Part shown: one piece after another, positions 15,801-25,012 of the stretch
How the letters are laid out: each line of letters begins with the position of its first letter
How positions within the stretch are numbered: position 1 is the first letter of the stretch
Assembly: GCA_963578605.1 (NCBI GenBank)
Contig: CAUZEA010000063.1
Location: 1 to 33,586 of the forward strand
Reading direction: 5' to 3'
DNA from: JAKVCB01 sp963578605
GTDB taxonomy: Bacteria > Planctomycetota > Planctomycetia > Pirellulales > Lacipirellulaceae
DNA length: 33,586 nt
Notes under the pieces: generated by a model
The model's database searches: none
What the model saw: the letters and a program-made list of their open reading frames with translations, nothing else
Told to the model about the DNA's origin: nothing
Made by a program: the position numbers and the translations under genes

Positions 15801-16658
15801 CTATGAACGGGCCAATGCCTGGAAACGCTCTTTCAGATCACACGTAATCGGCCCAGGTTTGCCATTTCCGATGCAGCGGCTATCGACTTTTACAACAGGC
15901 ACTACCTCTGCGGCAGTGCCCGTGAGAAAGACCTCGTCGGCGGTGTAGACATCGTGTTTGGTGAGTGCCACGCGTCTGACATCGATACCGACTCCTTCCG
16001 CAATCTCGCTGACCGCTTTCCGTGTAATGCCGGCCAGAATTCCGGCATCCAGCGGTGGTGTGCGTAATTCACCTTGTTTAACAAGGAAGATATTGTCACC
16101 GGTGCATTCGGCGATTTCCCCCTTGTGGTTCAGCATAAGAGCCTCGATACAGCCAGACTGAAGACCCTCGATCTTTGCCAGGATATTATTGAGATAGTTG
16201 AGCGACTTGATTCGTGGACTGAGTGCGGCGGGGTGATTTCGGCTGACGCTGACGGTGATGATCTCGAGCCCATTTTCGTAGTACTCGGAAGGATAGAGGG
16301 CAATCGCGTCGGCAATGATAATGATCTGCGGATCTTTGCACTTGCGCGGATCGAGCCCAAGCGTTCCAGCACCTCGGGTTACGATCACACGGACGTAACC
16401 ATCATCGATTTCATTGGTTTTAACCATCTGATCGATGGCATCACACAACGCCTGTTGCGTCAGGGGAATCTCGAGCCAGATGGCTTTAGCCGATTCAAAC
16501 AAGCGGACAACATGTTCACGGAGTCGAAAGACTTTGCCACCGTAACTTCGCAACCCCTCAAAAACACCGTCGCCGTAGAGCAAACCATGGTCAAACACAC
16601 TGACCCTGGCATCTTCCGAGGAATAAAGCTGTCCGTTAATCCAAACCTGTCGCGACAT
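15801..16658 (-). CDS. ilvE: branched-chain amino acid aminotransferase
   Basis: This is a fold-type IV PLP aminotransferase that makes Leu, Ile and Val from their 2-oxoacids with glutamate. The 285-residue chain has WINGQLYSSEDARVSVFDHG, LLYGDGVFEGLRSYGG (family signature), the RGAGTLGLDP loop, catalytic Lys in SPRIKSLNYLNNIL (K151), EALMLNHKGEIAECTGDNIF and the cofactor-phosphate motif GITRKAV, then FLTGTAAEVVPV. The pattern YGDGVFEG plus GDNIF fits IlvE better than D-alanine aminotransferase or aminodeoxychorismate lyase. It follows the LolD-type gene on the same strand after about 100 bases and may be transcribed separately. Confidence 0.9.
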   Translation of the reverse strand: MSRQVWINGQLYSSEDARVSVFDHGLLYGDGVFEGLRSYGGKVFRLREHVVRLFESAKAIWLEIPLTQQALCDAIDQMVKTNEIDDGYVRVIVTRGAGTLGLDPRKCKDPQIIIIADAIALYPSEYYENGLEIITVSVSRNHPAALSPRIKSLNYLNNILAKIEGLQSGCIEALMLNHKGEIAECTGDNIFLVKQGELRTPPLDAGILAGITRKAVSEIAEGVGIDVRRVALTKHDVYTADEVFLTGTAAEVVPVVKVDSRCIGNGKPGPITCDLKERFQALARS

Positions 16659-16755
16659 GAGGAAGAAAAAACGCTGGATCGGGAAAGTAAACCGAATTCC
16701 GGATCGTTGGTTAGGGATGTGGTCTGGGAACGTACGCTGTAGAGTTGAACAATGT

Positions 16756-17595
16756 TTATCTCACCGCGCCATCTTGGACACGGCCTTCAACAAGAGCAAC
16801 GGTACGATCTGCCTGGGCTGCAATCTGTGCGTCGTGTGTCACCATGACTATAGTGAGCTTCTGCTCTTTGTTCAACCGACGCAAAATGGCGATGATTTCC
16901 TCACCTGTCGCCTTGTCAAGATTTCCGGTGGGCTCGTCGGCCAGCAGCACCCGTGGCTGAGCCATCAGCGCTCGGGCAATTGCGGTGCGTTGCATTTCAC
17001 CACCGGAGAGTTCCCGGGGTTTATGCTTTTGACGGTGGGCAAGTCCCACCAGATCCAGCAGTTCGATCGCACGCCGGCGATGCTGGGACCGGCGTCGCCA
17101 GTAACCAATCCCGTCTTCGGCAATCATCATCGGCACGAGAACATTTTCCAGCGTCGTGAGTTCCGGCAAGAGGTGATAAAACTGGAAAATCATCCCGAAA
17201 TACTTGTTGCGCAGCAGTTCACGGCCCGCGTTTGGCAGATTATCGATGCGGTTGCTCTCGAAATGAATCTCCCCCTGATCGGGTGCGTCAAGGGTACCCA
17301 ACAGGTGCAGCAGGGTACTCTTGCCACAACCACTTTGCCCGACAATGGCCATGAACTCCCCCAATCGGACTTCCAGGTCGATGCCCTTGAGCACCGGGAT
17401 TTCGAGGGAACTTTTGCGGTAACTTTTGTAGACCGCTTGCGCTTTGAGCAAGGGACCGACCGTTGGATCGGGTAGATCGATCCGCAGGCGGGGCGACACG
17501 CCCCTGGCCGGCCTGGACTCCGTGCTGGCCAGTGGAAGATCGGACTGGTTCATCCAATCGCTCAGCGGCGTATCGAGAGGCGATAGATCACTCAT
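16756..17595 (-). CDS. ABC transporter ATP-binding protein, LolD/MacB type
   Basis: The ATPase partner of the upstream permease. From ATG 17595 (279 aa): Walker A GQSGCGKST (86-94), Q-loop IFQFYHLLP (Q138), signature LSGGEMQRTAIARAL (196-210), Walker B VLLADEPTGNLD (216-227) and H-loop MVTHD. The features HLLPELTTLENV and EPTGNLD are typical of the LolD/FtsE/MacB group. It has an unusual extension of about 48 residues before the ATPase core. Its ATG overlaps the permease stop by eight bases (17588-17595), so the two are translationally coupled. It probably powers lipoprotein release from the inner membrane or another membrane-extraction process. Confidence 0.9.
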   Translation of the reverse strand: MSDLSPLDTPLSDWMNQSDLPLASTESRPARGVSPRLRIDLPDPTVGPLLKAQAVYKSYRKSSLEIPVLKGIDLEVRLGEFMAIVGQSGCGKSTLLHLLGTLDAPDQGEIHFESNRIDNLPNAGRELLRNKYFGMIFQFYHLLPELTTLENVLVPMMIAEDGIGYWRRRSQHRRRAIELLDLVGLAHRQKHKPRELSGGEMQRTAIARALMAQPRVLLADEPTGNLDKATGEEIIAILRRLNKEQKLTIVMVTHDAQIAAQADRTVALVEGRVQDGAVR

Positions 17596-19087
17596 AGCGT
17601 AGTGCCTCAACCGGGTGGAGCCGTGCGGCACGGCGGGCTGGCAAAATACTGGCCAAGATCGCAATCAAGATCGCCCCCAGGACGATCGAAACCACGGTCA
17701 CCGCTTCTACCACTGTCGGAATGGAATGAAAAAAGTAGATCGAAGGATCAAAAACAGGCTGACCCGTTAATCGGCCTAACCCATCGGCCAGTTGATCGAT
17801 GTATCGCACAAACAAGAGGCCAATGATGACTCCCACACCGGCCCCCATCAGTCCCAAGCTCAAACCGTAACCCAGGAAAATAGCCATCACGCCCCGACTC
17901 GAAGCTCCCAGGGATTTGAGGACTCCGATATCACGCGTTTTTTCGACCACAATCATAAAGAAGATCGCGAGGATCCCGAATCCGGCGACGGCGATAATCA
18001 AGAACAACAACACATTCAAGACCGCGGTTTCCATTTGCACCGCAGCCAGCAACGCACCTTGCTTGTCCCGCCAGGTATTGATGACATAGAGATGAGGCGG
18101 AAACGCGGCGCGGAGCTTGTCTCGTACCATTTCTAAATCGACCTCTGGTTTGAGGCGAATACGAATGGTGTTGAAATAAGCCTCACCGGTTGTCGGATCG
18201 ATCATCCCGCGCAGTTCCTGCAAGGTGCGGAGCGGGACAAAGACAAAACCGGTGTCATATTCCCGCATTTTGCTCTCGTAGAAGTCGGTGACGGTAAACT
18301 TCGCGCTGAGCATGCGGACTGGGCGACCCGACGACGGATACGTGAGATCCACATCGTCGCCGGGTAAGGTCAGAAACAGCTTTGAACCATCTTCTCCCAG
18401 GTAGTCGAAAAGGCCAATCCCCGCGACGCAACCGGGATGTTGCTCGGTGGCAGGATCGAAATCAGATCCAACTTCTGCAGTTTCCGGATTGTAAAACGGG
18501 TTGGCCTTGAGTTGGTCTTCGGGAACGACCAACTTCGGCCATGCGTTGCGGGCATTGTGGCGGCGCCATTTCCAGCCAGCGTTTTTCATTTGCAAACGGG
18601 GCTTTACCTGGGAAGAACCAGACGCCTGGGAATCGATGACGTCGTAGCCGCTCTCCTTGAGCTTGAAATTAAGCTTCTCGCGATTTTCCGGATGTTGGAG
18701 GTATTTTCCAAAATTACTGACCGATGCATAAGTTTTTTCGTCAATGCCAATCAAGTTGACTTGCTTGGGAATGTATTGTCCGTTGACAGTAAACCCAAGC
18801 ATGGCTGGCAAGTGGACTGTCGGCGTCATCCCCACAATGTACTCACCGGCAATCTCATTGATCTCGGCCATTCTTGCTTTGGCGTTGGGCCTGCCGTCGA
18901 GGGAGCGTGCCTCGAACACAATGTCGGAAAGAATGCCGTGGATGCGATCTTGCATCTCACGAGTGAAGCCGGTCATTACCGCATTGACAACGATCATCGT
19001 TGCCACGCCGAGCATGACACTGATGATCGAGGCTAGCGCAATGTACCGGGTTCGCAGATAACGCCAGCCGAGCAGGTACTTGTACAT
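17588..19087 (-). CDS. ABC transporter permease, LolC/LolE type (FtsX domain)
   Basis: The 499-residue inner-membrane protein has the LolC/E plan: an N-terminal helix (IALASIISVMLGVATMIVVN, about 16-35) preceded by WRYLRTRY, a large periplasmic domain of about 300 residues, and three C-terminal helices of the FtsX domain (LLFLIIAVAGFGILAIFFMI, GLSLGLMGAGVGVIIGLLFV, VTVVSIVLGAILIAILASIL). It ends ARLHPVEALRYE, the standard FtsX-family tail. The coupling-helix motif EKTRDIGVLKSLGAS is present. LolCDE extracts lipoproteins from the inner membrane; planctomycetes often have one such permease, presumably a homodimer. It lies 32 bases after lysS and overlaps the ATPase gene. Confidence 0.9.
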   Translation of the reverse strand: MYKYLLGWRYLRTRYIALASIISVMLGVATMIVVNAVMTGFTREMQDRIHGILSDIVFEARSLDGRPNAKARMAEINEIAGEYIVGMTPTVHLPAMLGFTVNGQYIPKQVNLIGIDEKTYASVSNFGKYLQHPENREKLNFKLKESGYDVIDSQASGSSQVKPRLQMKNAGWKWRRHNARNAWPKLVVPEDQLKANPFYNPETAEVGSDFDPATEQHPGCVAGIGLFDYLGEDGSKLFLTLPGDDVDLTYPSSGRPVRMLSAKFTVTDFYESKMREYDTGFVFVPLRTLQELRGMIDPTTGEAYFNTIRIRLKPEVDLEMVRDKLRAAFPPHLYVINTWRDKQGALLAAVQMETAVLNVLLFLIIAVAGFGILAIFFMIVVEKTRDIGVLKSLGASSRGVMAIFLGYGLSLGLMGAGVGVIIGLLFVRYIDQLADGLGRLTGQPVFDPSIYFFHSIPTVVEAVTVVSIVLGAILIAILASILPARRAARLHPVEALRYE

Positions 19088-19119
19088 TCAATCCCTTCCC
19101 TGGGAAACCAGTTGATCGG

Positions 19120-20760
19120 TCAATCATCCTCCGGACGCAAAAGCGGGAACAAAATCACCTCGCGAATCGACTGGCTACCGGTTAACAGCATCACCAGCCG
19201 ATCGATACCAATCCCGAGCCCGCCCGCAGGAGGCATTCCGTGCCGCAAAGCACGGATGAAGTCGTGATCCATTTTGGCCATCGAATCCTCTTCGGCCTGC
19301 CCCGCAAGCTGAGTTGTGAACAGCTGCTGTTGCAGGTCCGGGTCGTTCAACTCCGTATAAGCATTGGCAACTTCCATGCCTTGAATAAAAAGTTCAAACC
19401 GCTCGGCAATCTCCGGGTTGTCGGCCTTGCGCTTGGTTAACGGGCAGATACTGGCCGGATAATCGATCACGAAAACCGGGCCGATCAGGTTGTCTTCAAC
19501 TTTCTTCTCAAAAATCTCATTTTTGATGACATCGGGATGCTTGCCAGCCGTATCGAATCCCAACGACTCGGCCAAATCGGCAACTGCAACTTCATCGTGC
19601 GGATCAACACCTGTGGTCTCAGCCAGCAAGTCATTGTAAGAGCGGCGGGCAAAGGGTGGAGTGAAGTCGATCGTCGCGTCGCCCCATGGCATCAGGAAAG
19701 AAGACTCCGTGGTTTCATCCTGAGGATCATCCGCATTCGAAATGACCGAAGCCTGTTGACATGCCCGAATCGCATTGATGATACAGGCCTCGGTGAGATC
19801 CATCATCGAAAGGTAATCGCCATAGGCCTGGTAAACCTCAAGCATCGTGAACTCGGGGTTGTGTTTTTGACTGATCCCTTCATTGCGGTAAACACGGCCC
19901 AACTCGTAGACACGCTCAATGCCACCGACAAGCAACCTCTTCAGGTGCAGTTCCAGGGCAATCCGCAAATAGAGGTCAATATCAAGCGCGTTGTGATGTG
20001 TCGTAAATGGCCGCGCGGCAGCACCACCGGCAATTGCGTGAAGGGTTGGCCCCTCGACTTCGACAAACCGCCGGCTGGCCAGGGTCTCGCGAATCGAGCG
20101 GACAATCCTGGTCCGCTTGAGGAAACGCTCCATCACGCCTTCCCCGTAGGTTAAATCGAGATACCGCATGCGTTGCCGCAATTCGGGATCCGTCAGGCCG
20201 TGATGCTTTGCAGGGGGTGCCGCCAGACTTTTGGTGAGGAAATAAAATCGCTCGGCAAATATGGAAAGTTCACCTGTTTTCGTGCGCCGCAACCGGCCAT
20301 CGACACCGATAATGTCGCCCAAGTCAAAACACTCCACCAATTTCCAGTCGTCGCCAATCTGATTCTTGCCAACAAATAGCTGGATCTGCCCGGTCATGTC
20401 ACGCAAATCGATAAATTGCAGCTTTCCCTTGTCGCGTTGCAGGACAATCCGTCCAGCAGCCCGGACATTCGGTCCAATCATTTCGCCAGGACCTTGGTCC
20501 GCCAGCCATTGACGAAAGTTGAAATCTTCAGGTGTCGAGTCGAAGTTGGGAAGGGAAACCTCGCCTCCCGACTCATGTCGAAAAACAATCTCCCCGGCCC
20601 GGGCCCGAATCTCAGAAATCGGCGTGTGATCGTCCAGACGTGAACCCCAGGGATCATGCCCTAAGGCAATAATTCGCTCGAGCTTCTCCCGGCGGGCAGC
20701 TTCCCACTCGGCTCTGCCTTCGGCGGAAGATACAGGAATTTCGGTCACGGTAGGGCTCAT
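19120..20760 (-). CDS. lysS: lysyl-tRNA synthetase, class II
   Basis: It charges tRNA-Lys. From ATG 20760 (546 aa) it shows an N-terminal OB-fold anticodon domain (VRAAGRIVLQRDKGKLQFID and LRDMTGQIQLFV), class II motif 1 around FLKRTRIVRSIRETL, motif 2 YRNEGISQKHNPEFTMLEVY, the Lys-specific TMLEVYQAYGDY, and motif 3 GGLGIGIDRLVMLL near the C-terminus. It is some 40 residues longer than many bacterial LysS; I see extra segments around FRHESGGEVSLPNFDSTP in the first domain and an acidic DDPQDETTESS loop after the motif 2 region. ATG 20760 gives the best start, since the longer frame (20811) has a Cys/His-rich, non-family extension. First gene of an operon with the LolC/D-type transporter. Confidence 0.96.
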   Translation of the reverse strand: MSPTVTEIPVSSAEGRAEWEAARREKLERIIALGHDPWGSRLDDHTPISEIRARAGEIVFRHESGGEVSLPNFDSTPEDFNFRQWLADQGPGEMIGPNVRAAGRIVLQRDKGKLQFIDLRDMTGQIQLFVGKNQIGDDWKLVECFDLGDIIGVDGRLRRTKTGELSIFAERFYFLTKSLAAPPAKHHGLTDPELRQRMRYLDLTYGEGVMERFLKRTRIVRSIRETLASRRFVEVEGPTLHAIAGGAAARPFTTHHNALDIDLYLRIALELHLKRLLVGGIERVYELGRVYRNEGISQKHNPEFTMLEVYQAYGDYLSMMDLTEACIINAIRACQQASVISNADDPQDETTESSFLMPWGDATIDFTPPFARRSYNDLLAETTGVDPHDEVAVADLAESLGFDTAGKHPDVIKNEIFEKKVEDNLIGPVFVIDYPASICPLTKRKADNPEIAERFELFIQGMEVANAYTELNDPDLQQQLFTTQLAGQAEEDSMAKMDHDFIRALRHGMPPAGGLGIGIDRLVMLLTGSQSIREVILFPLLRPEDD

Positions 20761-21090
20761 GTGACAGCAAGGACGATTGTGAGAAGGCGCAAACTCAGAG
20801 CGCCAAATCAACCAGATTCTCTAAATCCCGAAAACGCAATATTTTAGTGGTTCCAGAGGGAGGGTCAATGTCGGCCCGCAACCCCAACCTCCGCCTGAGG
20901 ACACGCTGGTCCGAGCTAGCACGAATGGCTGCCTGCCACGTTGACGCTGGCTGCCCCCCAACCTAGCATTCTGCACGGTTCTCCCTCGAGTCGCCAGCTG
21001 CCAAACCTGGGCCCGCACAACCCACGAACGCAAGCCAAACCACCACGATCACGCTTCAAAGTACCTTACCTGCCGCTGGAACCCCTGGTC
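20761..21090. other. divergent intergenic region lysS / anchored protein
   Basis: The 330 bases hold the lysS promoter at 20841-20868. The plus-strand frame open from 20941 has a Pro/Arg-rich composition unlike a leader peptide and is not taken as coding. Confidence 0.4.
20841..20868 (-). promoter_or_regulatory. sigma70-like promoter of the lysS-lolC-lolD operon
   Basis: Minus strand TTGACC (20868-20863), 16-base spacer, TAAAAT (20846-20841). Each box has one mismatch to consensus. The predicted transcript start near 20834 leaves a leader of about 74 bases. Confidence 0.5.
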
Positions 21091-21879
21091 ATGTCACGCA
21101 CCTTGCGCATTCTGGGAGTCGTCGCTTTGCTGTTGGCAATTGTGATTGTGGTCGGGTTGTGGGAAGCGTATCGAGCTGTCCGCCATGTCCAACCATTCTA
21201 TCGTGACGCGGTCCAGATGGGGCAAATTGAGTTGGAACAGGCAGGCCGCGAATTGGAGACGCAGGCTAGCTCGCTCTATAGTAACGTCGAGGAGGCTGGC
21301 CAGTGGTCCGCCGTCTTTACTCAAGAGCAACTTAACGGATGGATGGCTACAGAACTCTCAACGAATTACCGCGATTTTTTACCGGAAAATATCCGCGATC
21401 CGCGGATCGCGATCTCCCCGGAGAAAATCCAGGTTGGCTTTTTGAGTACCCAGACAGGGTTCGATACCGTGATCTCGATTGATGCGGAAGTCTTCCTCAC
21501 CGAACCCGGCGTACTTGCCATTCGCTTACTGTCAGTACGGGCAGGCTCACTCCCGTTGCCGCCAGGGCAAATCGCAGCGGAGATACGGGCCGCCAGCCAG
21601 TCGTGGTCACTACCGGTGCGATGGACACAATCGGAAGGTGCCGTGGTGGCGCTGGTTGACCTGGCTGATCCGCTGTCGTCCGAAGACGAGGTGGTCACCG
21701 TCGAAGGGTTTGAACTCCTGCCAGGAGAAATCTTTATCACCGGTCAAACGGAGCGACCCACAGACTCGACTCTGCAAGATCCCGAAACCGAACCGCCAAC
21801 TCCACCCAACAGCGATGAACCAGCCACCAGCAACTTCAATCAGCAAGGTATTTCGGAAGACCAATCGAGTCGCCAATAA
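21091..21879 (+). CDS. membrane-anchored protein, unknown function
   Basis: The 262-residue protein has one N-terminal transmembrane helix (LRILGVVALLLAIVIVVGLW, about 5-24), a helical linker (AVQMGQIELEQAGRELETQA) and a periplasmic beta-rich domain opening with VFTQEQLNGWMATELSTNY. That start loosely recalls YpmS-like (DUF2140) anchored proteins, but the match is weak. The last 45 residues are disordered and rich in Pro, Glu, Asp and Ser. ATG 21091 places the helix at the right distance. The gene overlaps the convergent LigD-like gene by 40 bases at their 3' ends. Confidence 0.7.
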   Translation: MSRTLRILGVVALLLAIVIVVGLWEAYRAVRHVQPFYRDAVQMGQIELEQAGRELETQASSLYSNVEEAGQWSAVFTQEQLNGWMATELSTNYRDFLPENIRDPRIAISPEKIQVGFLSTQTGFDTVISIDAEVFLTEPGVLAIRLLSVRAGSLPLPPGQIAAEIRAASQSWSLPVRWTQSEGAVVALVDLADPLSSEDEVVTVEGFELLPGEIFITGQTERPTDSTLQDPETEPPTPPNSDEPATSNFNQQGISEDQSSRQ

Positions 21880-22223
21880 GAATCCTTGCCCGTCTGGATA
21901 CGAATCTCGACCATCCCTGCAATTTTCCTGCCAGATAAACGGAACCGTACGCAGTCGGCATCCTCCCTGAAGCATTCGTAGATGCCGCTTTCAACTTGAC
22001 GGACCGATCCACGGTCATTCCCCAAGGGACCTTCGAACTCCAAGTAAGTAAGCCGATGATCGCCAAGTGGCTGGGCCTTGGTTGTCATTGGCCCCGTACT
22101 GGTCGGTTGATCATCAAGCGCCCAAGTCCTCAGCACACCCTGCATTTCCAGCATCAGGTCCCAATGCGAAGGCCTTTCATAAGAGGGGGGGCAGTTGTGG
22201 TGCAACAACACGAAACGGGGCAT
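21840..22223 (-). CDS. stand-alone LigD 3'-phosphoesterase-like protein
   Basis: The 127-residue protein resembles the N-terminal phosphoesterase module of LigD (PF13298-type), which trims 3'-phosphate and 3'-ribonucleotide ends in non-homologous end joining. The pattern FVLLHHN, then HWDLMLE (H20, D22, E26) and VLRTWALDDQP parallels the H...HYDFRLE...LKSWAV layout of LigD. The second half includes HRLTYLEFEGPLGNDRGSV and ends RKIAGMVEIRIQTGKDSYWRL. Single-domain versions occur in planctomycetes; whether they act on DNA is not established. ATG 22223 (or 22235) matches the domain start. No Ku or ligase D gene is nearby. It lies 38 bases after the DUF11 gene stop, possibly co-transcribed. Confidence 0.75.
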   Translation of the reverse strand: MPRFVLLHHNCPPSYERPSHWDLMLEMQGVLRTWALDDQPTSTGPMTTKAQPLGDHRLTYLEFEGPLGNDRGSVRQVESGIYECFREDADCVRFRLSGRKIAGMVEIRIQTGKDSYWRLDWSSEIPC

Positions 22224-22261
22224 GCAGTGCAGCATACTCGATTGTGGTGGACCCGCTACGT

Positions 22262-24691
22262 CTAGGGCTTGATTTTGATCGCGTTGGTGTAGGCTTCCAG
22301 CGGAGCGGTGAGATTGGGGCTTTCGACGCGGGCCCAAATCCGTGGTTCCTCTCCCTGGGCAAGCGCGGCGACGCTCACAGGAATCAGAATGCGAATGAGT
22401 TCACCCGATCGGATTTCGCTGATCGGCTCAAATTCGATCTCGTTGCCAACAAGTCGATACCGGGACGGGACTCGACCCGGTATTGGCACTGGTTTCATTC
22501 CCTCGGGTAAACGAATCCGCAACGTCAACTCTTGCTGGGGTGTGGCTCCCTGGTTCACCAATTCGACGGTGATGGTCATCTGACTACCCACCGTGGGGAT
22601 GGTGGTCGACTCGGTCACCGAGAGTTGTAAACCGCCAGGTGCCGTTCCCAGCGGCGTCGCGTTGCCTGGAGTGGACCCGGCTCCTGGGGTTGTTCCTACC
22701 AGCGGCAAGATCTCAATGCATTTTTCGGCGGCATAAAACCGAGGACCATCCGATCGCACGTTAGCCAGGTTACAAGCACTGCGAGTTGGGGCGGTGCACT
22801 TGTATTCCAACTTGAACTCGCGTCGCTCGCCGACTTCCAGGCGATCAATTTCCCATTGGAGCTTGTGGTTCTGCAAATGTTCGTGCCCCGGGGCAACTCG
22901 AGTCGGGACCAACTCCTGGGGATACTGGTTCTCGACACTCACATTGGTCACCGGCACCTCACCCGTGTTGCGAATAATTATCTTGAACAGGGTGAGGTCG
23001 CCCACGACTTGTTGTGCGGGGCCTTGCATGACAACGTCGAGAGTAGGTTGTACCGTGGGGGGGGGCTCGGCGGCATCAACACACGCTTGCTCAAAGGCAC
23101 GCGATCCACTCGAATCACTCACCGTTACGTCATGACACAATCGGCCCGGGCTAATCACCTCAAAGCTCAGATATTCCACAGCCGATTCACCCGGGGCAAG
23201 GTCCCGGACCGATTTCTCGACGGCCTGCCCCAACACATTAGGTACCCGTAAGCCACTGCCAAATCGGTCGCGAATGACTACCTCACGTGCCGTGCCATTG
23301 CCACGGTTGAGAATCTGGACCTCAAATCGTACAAAGTCACCTACCTCCACCGTAGCTGAACCCACGTTGCTGAGGCGAACTTCAAGGTCTGGCTGGCCGG
23401 CGGGAGGCTGGTCGGCTGGAGGTTGGAACGAACCGGAAGCCTCACTGGGTGGCGCTGGTGTGGTGGGCGAACCTGCTGGTGGAACCGCAGAGGTTGGTTC
23501 CAAAACAGGAGGCGTGGTCGCCACCCTGCCGGCAGCACCCCAGGTAAGCATGACCGTTCCACGTCCCAATTCGAGTTCGGGTCCCGCGGCAACACCCGAC
23601 TGGGGCGGACGTAAAATCGTGATGTTTATCGTGCTGGTCCCGCCACGATTATCGGACGGACGCACCTCGACGCTGGCCCGACCTTGAGTATCGGTCGGAA
23701 CCTCCGAAACAGTGCCTTGGTCATAACCAAGGCTGGCAGTGCCTCCGCCGACCACCTCGTAACGAACCAGGTACCCTGCCAGGGGAGCACCATTCGATCG
23801 TCGGGTGACTATCGTATTCAAAACGTGGCTTTGCCCTATTTTAACCCCGGTTGATTGGGGAAACACCCACTGCGCATCGACCCAGTAGATCGTGGCAGTG
23901 GCCCGCTGACCGGGGCCTGAATCCAGCACGGGCGTATAGGCCGTCACGTAACTTGTCCCTTCGGCTGGCGACGTGACGCTCACCCACGCTTCCCCGCGAA
24001 GGATCTGGACGTCGTCTGCGGGACTGGCCGTCCCGCGGTTCAGACATCGTGCGTACGTAGCCGTCGCACCAACAACATACGTGTTGTCGATCTTACGGGG
24101 CGTATTCCACGGCCAGCGGAAAATATCCAACTGTCCACGATCGTTCAAAGTCACGAATTCGCCTACACCGTCCTGCGAGAGCATCCATTCAACTCGTTGA
24201 TTGGCCAATAAATAACCTTCCTGGCAACAGACCCCTGCCCGCAACACCACTTCGCTACCTATCGGCGCCAAAACCCGTTCCGGTAACACACGGATATACT
24301 CTCTCGGTCGCATGACGACCGTTTGGGCCCCACCTCCAGCAACCAGCGGGCCAGCCGGTACCCCAAGAGGGCTGACGACCTGAGCCATCGCAAACGGGTT
24401 GGTCTGGGGCGGGGTTCCGGCCGGCAAAGTGGGTGGTGTGGGTTGCGCGTAAACAGGCGGTACGTCAATGTTTCCGGACGGGGGAGGAACAAACGTCGGC
24501 GGCACCGGCGGGGCAACATAGGTCGTGCCCCCCACGACAGCCGGCGGCGTTGCCTGCCCGGCAGGCAAGAAAAAATGCTCACCCGTCGGGTCGATTCGAG
24601 GCATTCCCGCGCACCCACTGGCAATCACGACTACTACCAAGGCAGCTACTATCGGGCGAAAACCTCGGTTTGTGGGCGGCGAGTGAATCAT
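22262..24691 (-). CDS. DUF11-repeat lipoprotein
   Basis: The 809-residue surface protein has a lipoprotein signal: VAALVVVVIASGCAGM, with lipobox IASG|C at about 27. A Pro-rich linker follows (residues about 40-95, many TPP and PVPP units). The first part includes a Big-like domain around PREYIRVLPERVLAPIGSEV and repeated beta segments, then a second Pro/Ser linker. At least three DUF11-type (CARDB-like) repeats come next, opening PDLEVRLSNVGSATVEVGDF, PTLDVVMQGPAQQVVGDLTL and LQLSVTESTTIPTVGSQMTI. DUF11 repeats are conserved in planctomycete envelope proteins and may help to build or bind surface layers. The start could also be ATG 24697. Confidence 0.85.
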   Translation of the reverse strand: MIHSPPTNRGFRPIVAALVVVVIASGCAGMPRIDPTGEHFFLPAGQATPPAVVGGTTYVAPPVPPTFVPPPSGNIDVPPVYAQPTPPTLPAGTPPQTNPFAMAQVVSPLGVPAGPLVAGGGAQTVVMRPREYIRVLPERVLAPIGSEVVLRAGVCCQEGYLLANQRVEWMLSQDGVGEFVTLNDRGQLDIFRWPWNTPRKIDNTYVVGATATYARCLNRGTASPADDVQILRGEAWVSVTSPAEGTSYVTAYTPVLDSGPGQRATATIYWVDAQWVFPQSTGVKIGQSHVLNTIVTRRSNGAPLAGYLVRYEVVGGGTASLGYDQGTVSEVPTDTQGRASVEVRPSDNRGGTSTINITILRPPQSGVAAGPELELGRGTVMLTWGAAGRVATTPPVLEPTSAVPPAGSPTTPAPPSEASGSFQPPADQPPAGQPDLEVRLSNVGSATVEVGDFVRFEVQILNRGNGTAREVVIRDRFGSGLRVPNVLGQAVEKSVRDLAPGESAVEYLSFEVISPGRLCHDVTVSDSSGSRAFEQACVDAAEPPPTVQPTLDVVMQGPAQQVVGDLTLFKIIIRNTGEVPVTNVSVENQYPQELVPTRVAPGHEHLQNHKLQWEIDRLEVGERREFKLEYKCTAPTRSACNLANVRSDGPRFYAAEKCIEILPLVGTTPGAGSTPGNATPLGTAPGGLQLSVTESTTIPTVGSQMTITVELVNQGATPQQELTLRIRLPEGMKPVPIPGRVPSRYRLVGNEIEFEPISEIRSGELIRILIPVSVAALAQGEEPRIWARVESPNLTAPLEAYTNAIKIKP

Positions 24692-24810
24692 GAACATTGC
24701 CTGGTCTGGCAAGCAAACCTGGCATGGGAGAGACGGTCGACACGAGCAGCCTGCAGGACCCGGGCAGGCAGATTTCCACGTTGTTAAACTCTACCGCCTG
24801 GGAAAGAGGG

Positions 24811-24828
24811 TGTTGGATTTTTCCAACA
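24811..24828. repeat. perfect palindrome TGTTGGA-TTTT-TCCAACA
   Basis: A 7-bp inverted repeat with a 4-base spacer lies about 120 bases before the DUF11 lipoprotein start, near a TTGAAT that could be a -35 box on the minus strand. It has the form of an operator for a dimeric regulator or an RNA hairpin in the leader. Confidence 0.5.
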
Positions 24829-24983
24829 TTCAATGTGGCCTTTTTGCAGCAGTTACGTCCATCTGCACCGGTTGAACCGAAAGTCGCAATGCGAGGGGCG
24901 AATGGCCCCCATCCAGCAGGCCTGATTTTGCCTCTGGGGGCGTTTTTAAGGGAATAAGTGAGGGGCTCTTGGCCCCCAATTTC

Positions 24984-25012
24984 TTGATTTACCTAAATTG
25001 TCTAGTTATCAT
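24984..25012 (+). promoter_or_regulatory. sigma70-like promoter of the DUF1598 Gly-rich gene
   Basis: TTGATT (24984-24989), 17-base spacer, TATCAT (25007-25012), in an AT-rich patch. It predicts a transcript start near 25019 and a leader of about 195 bases that includes the four 17-bp repeats. Confidence 0.55.
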
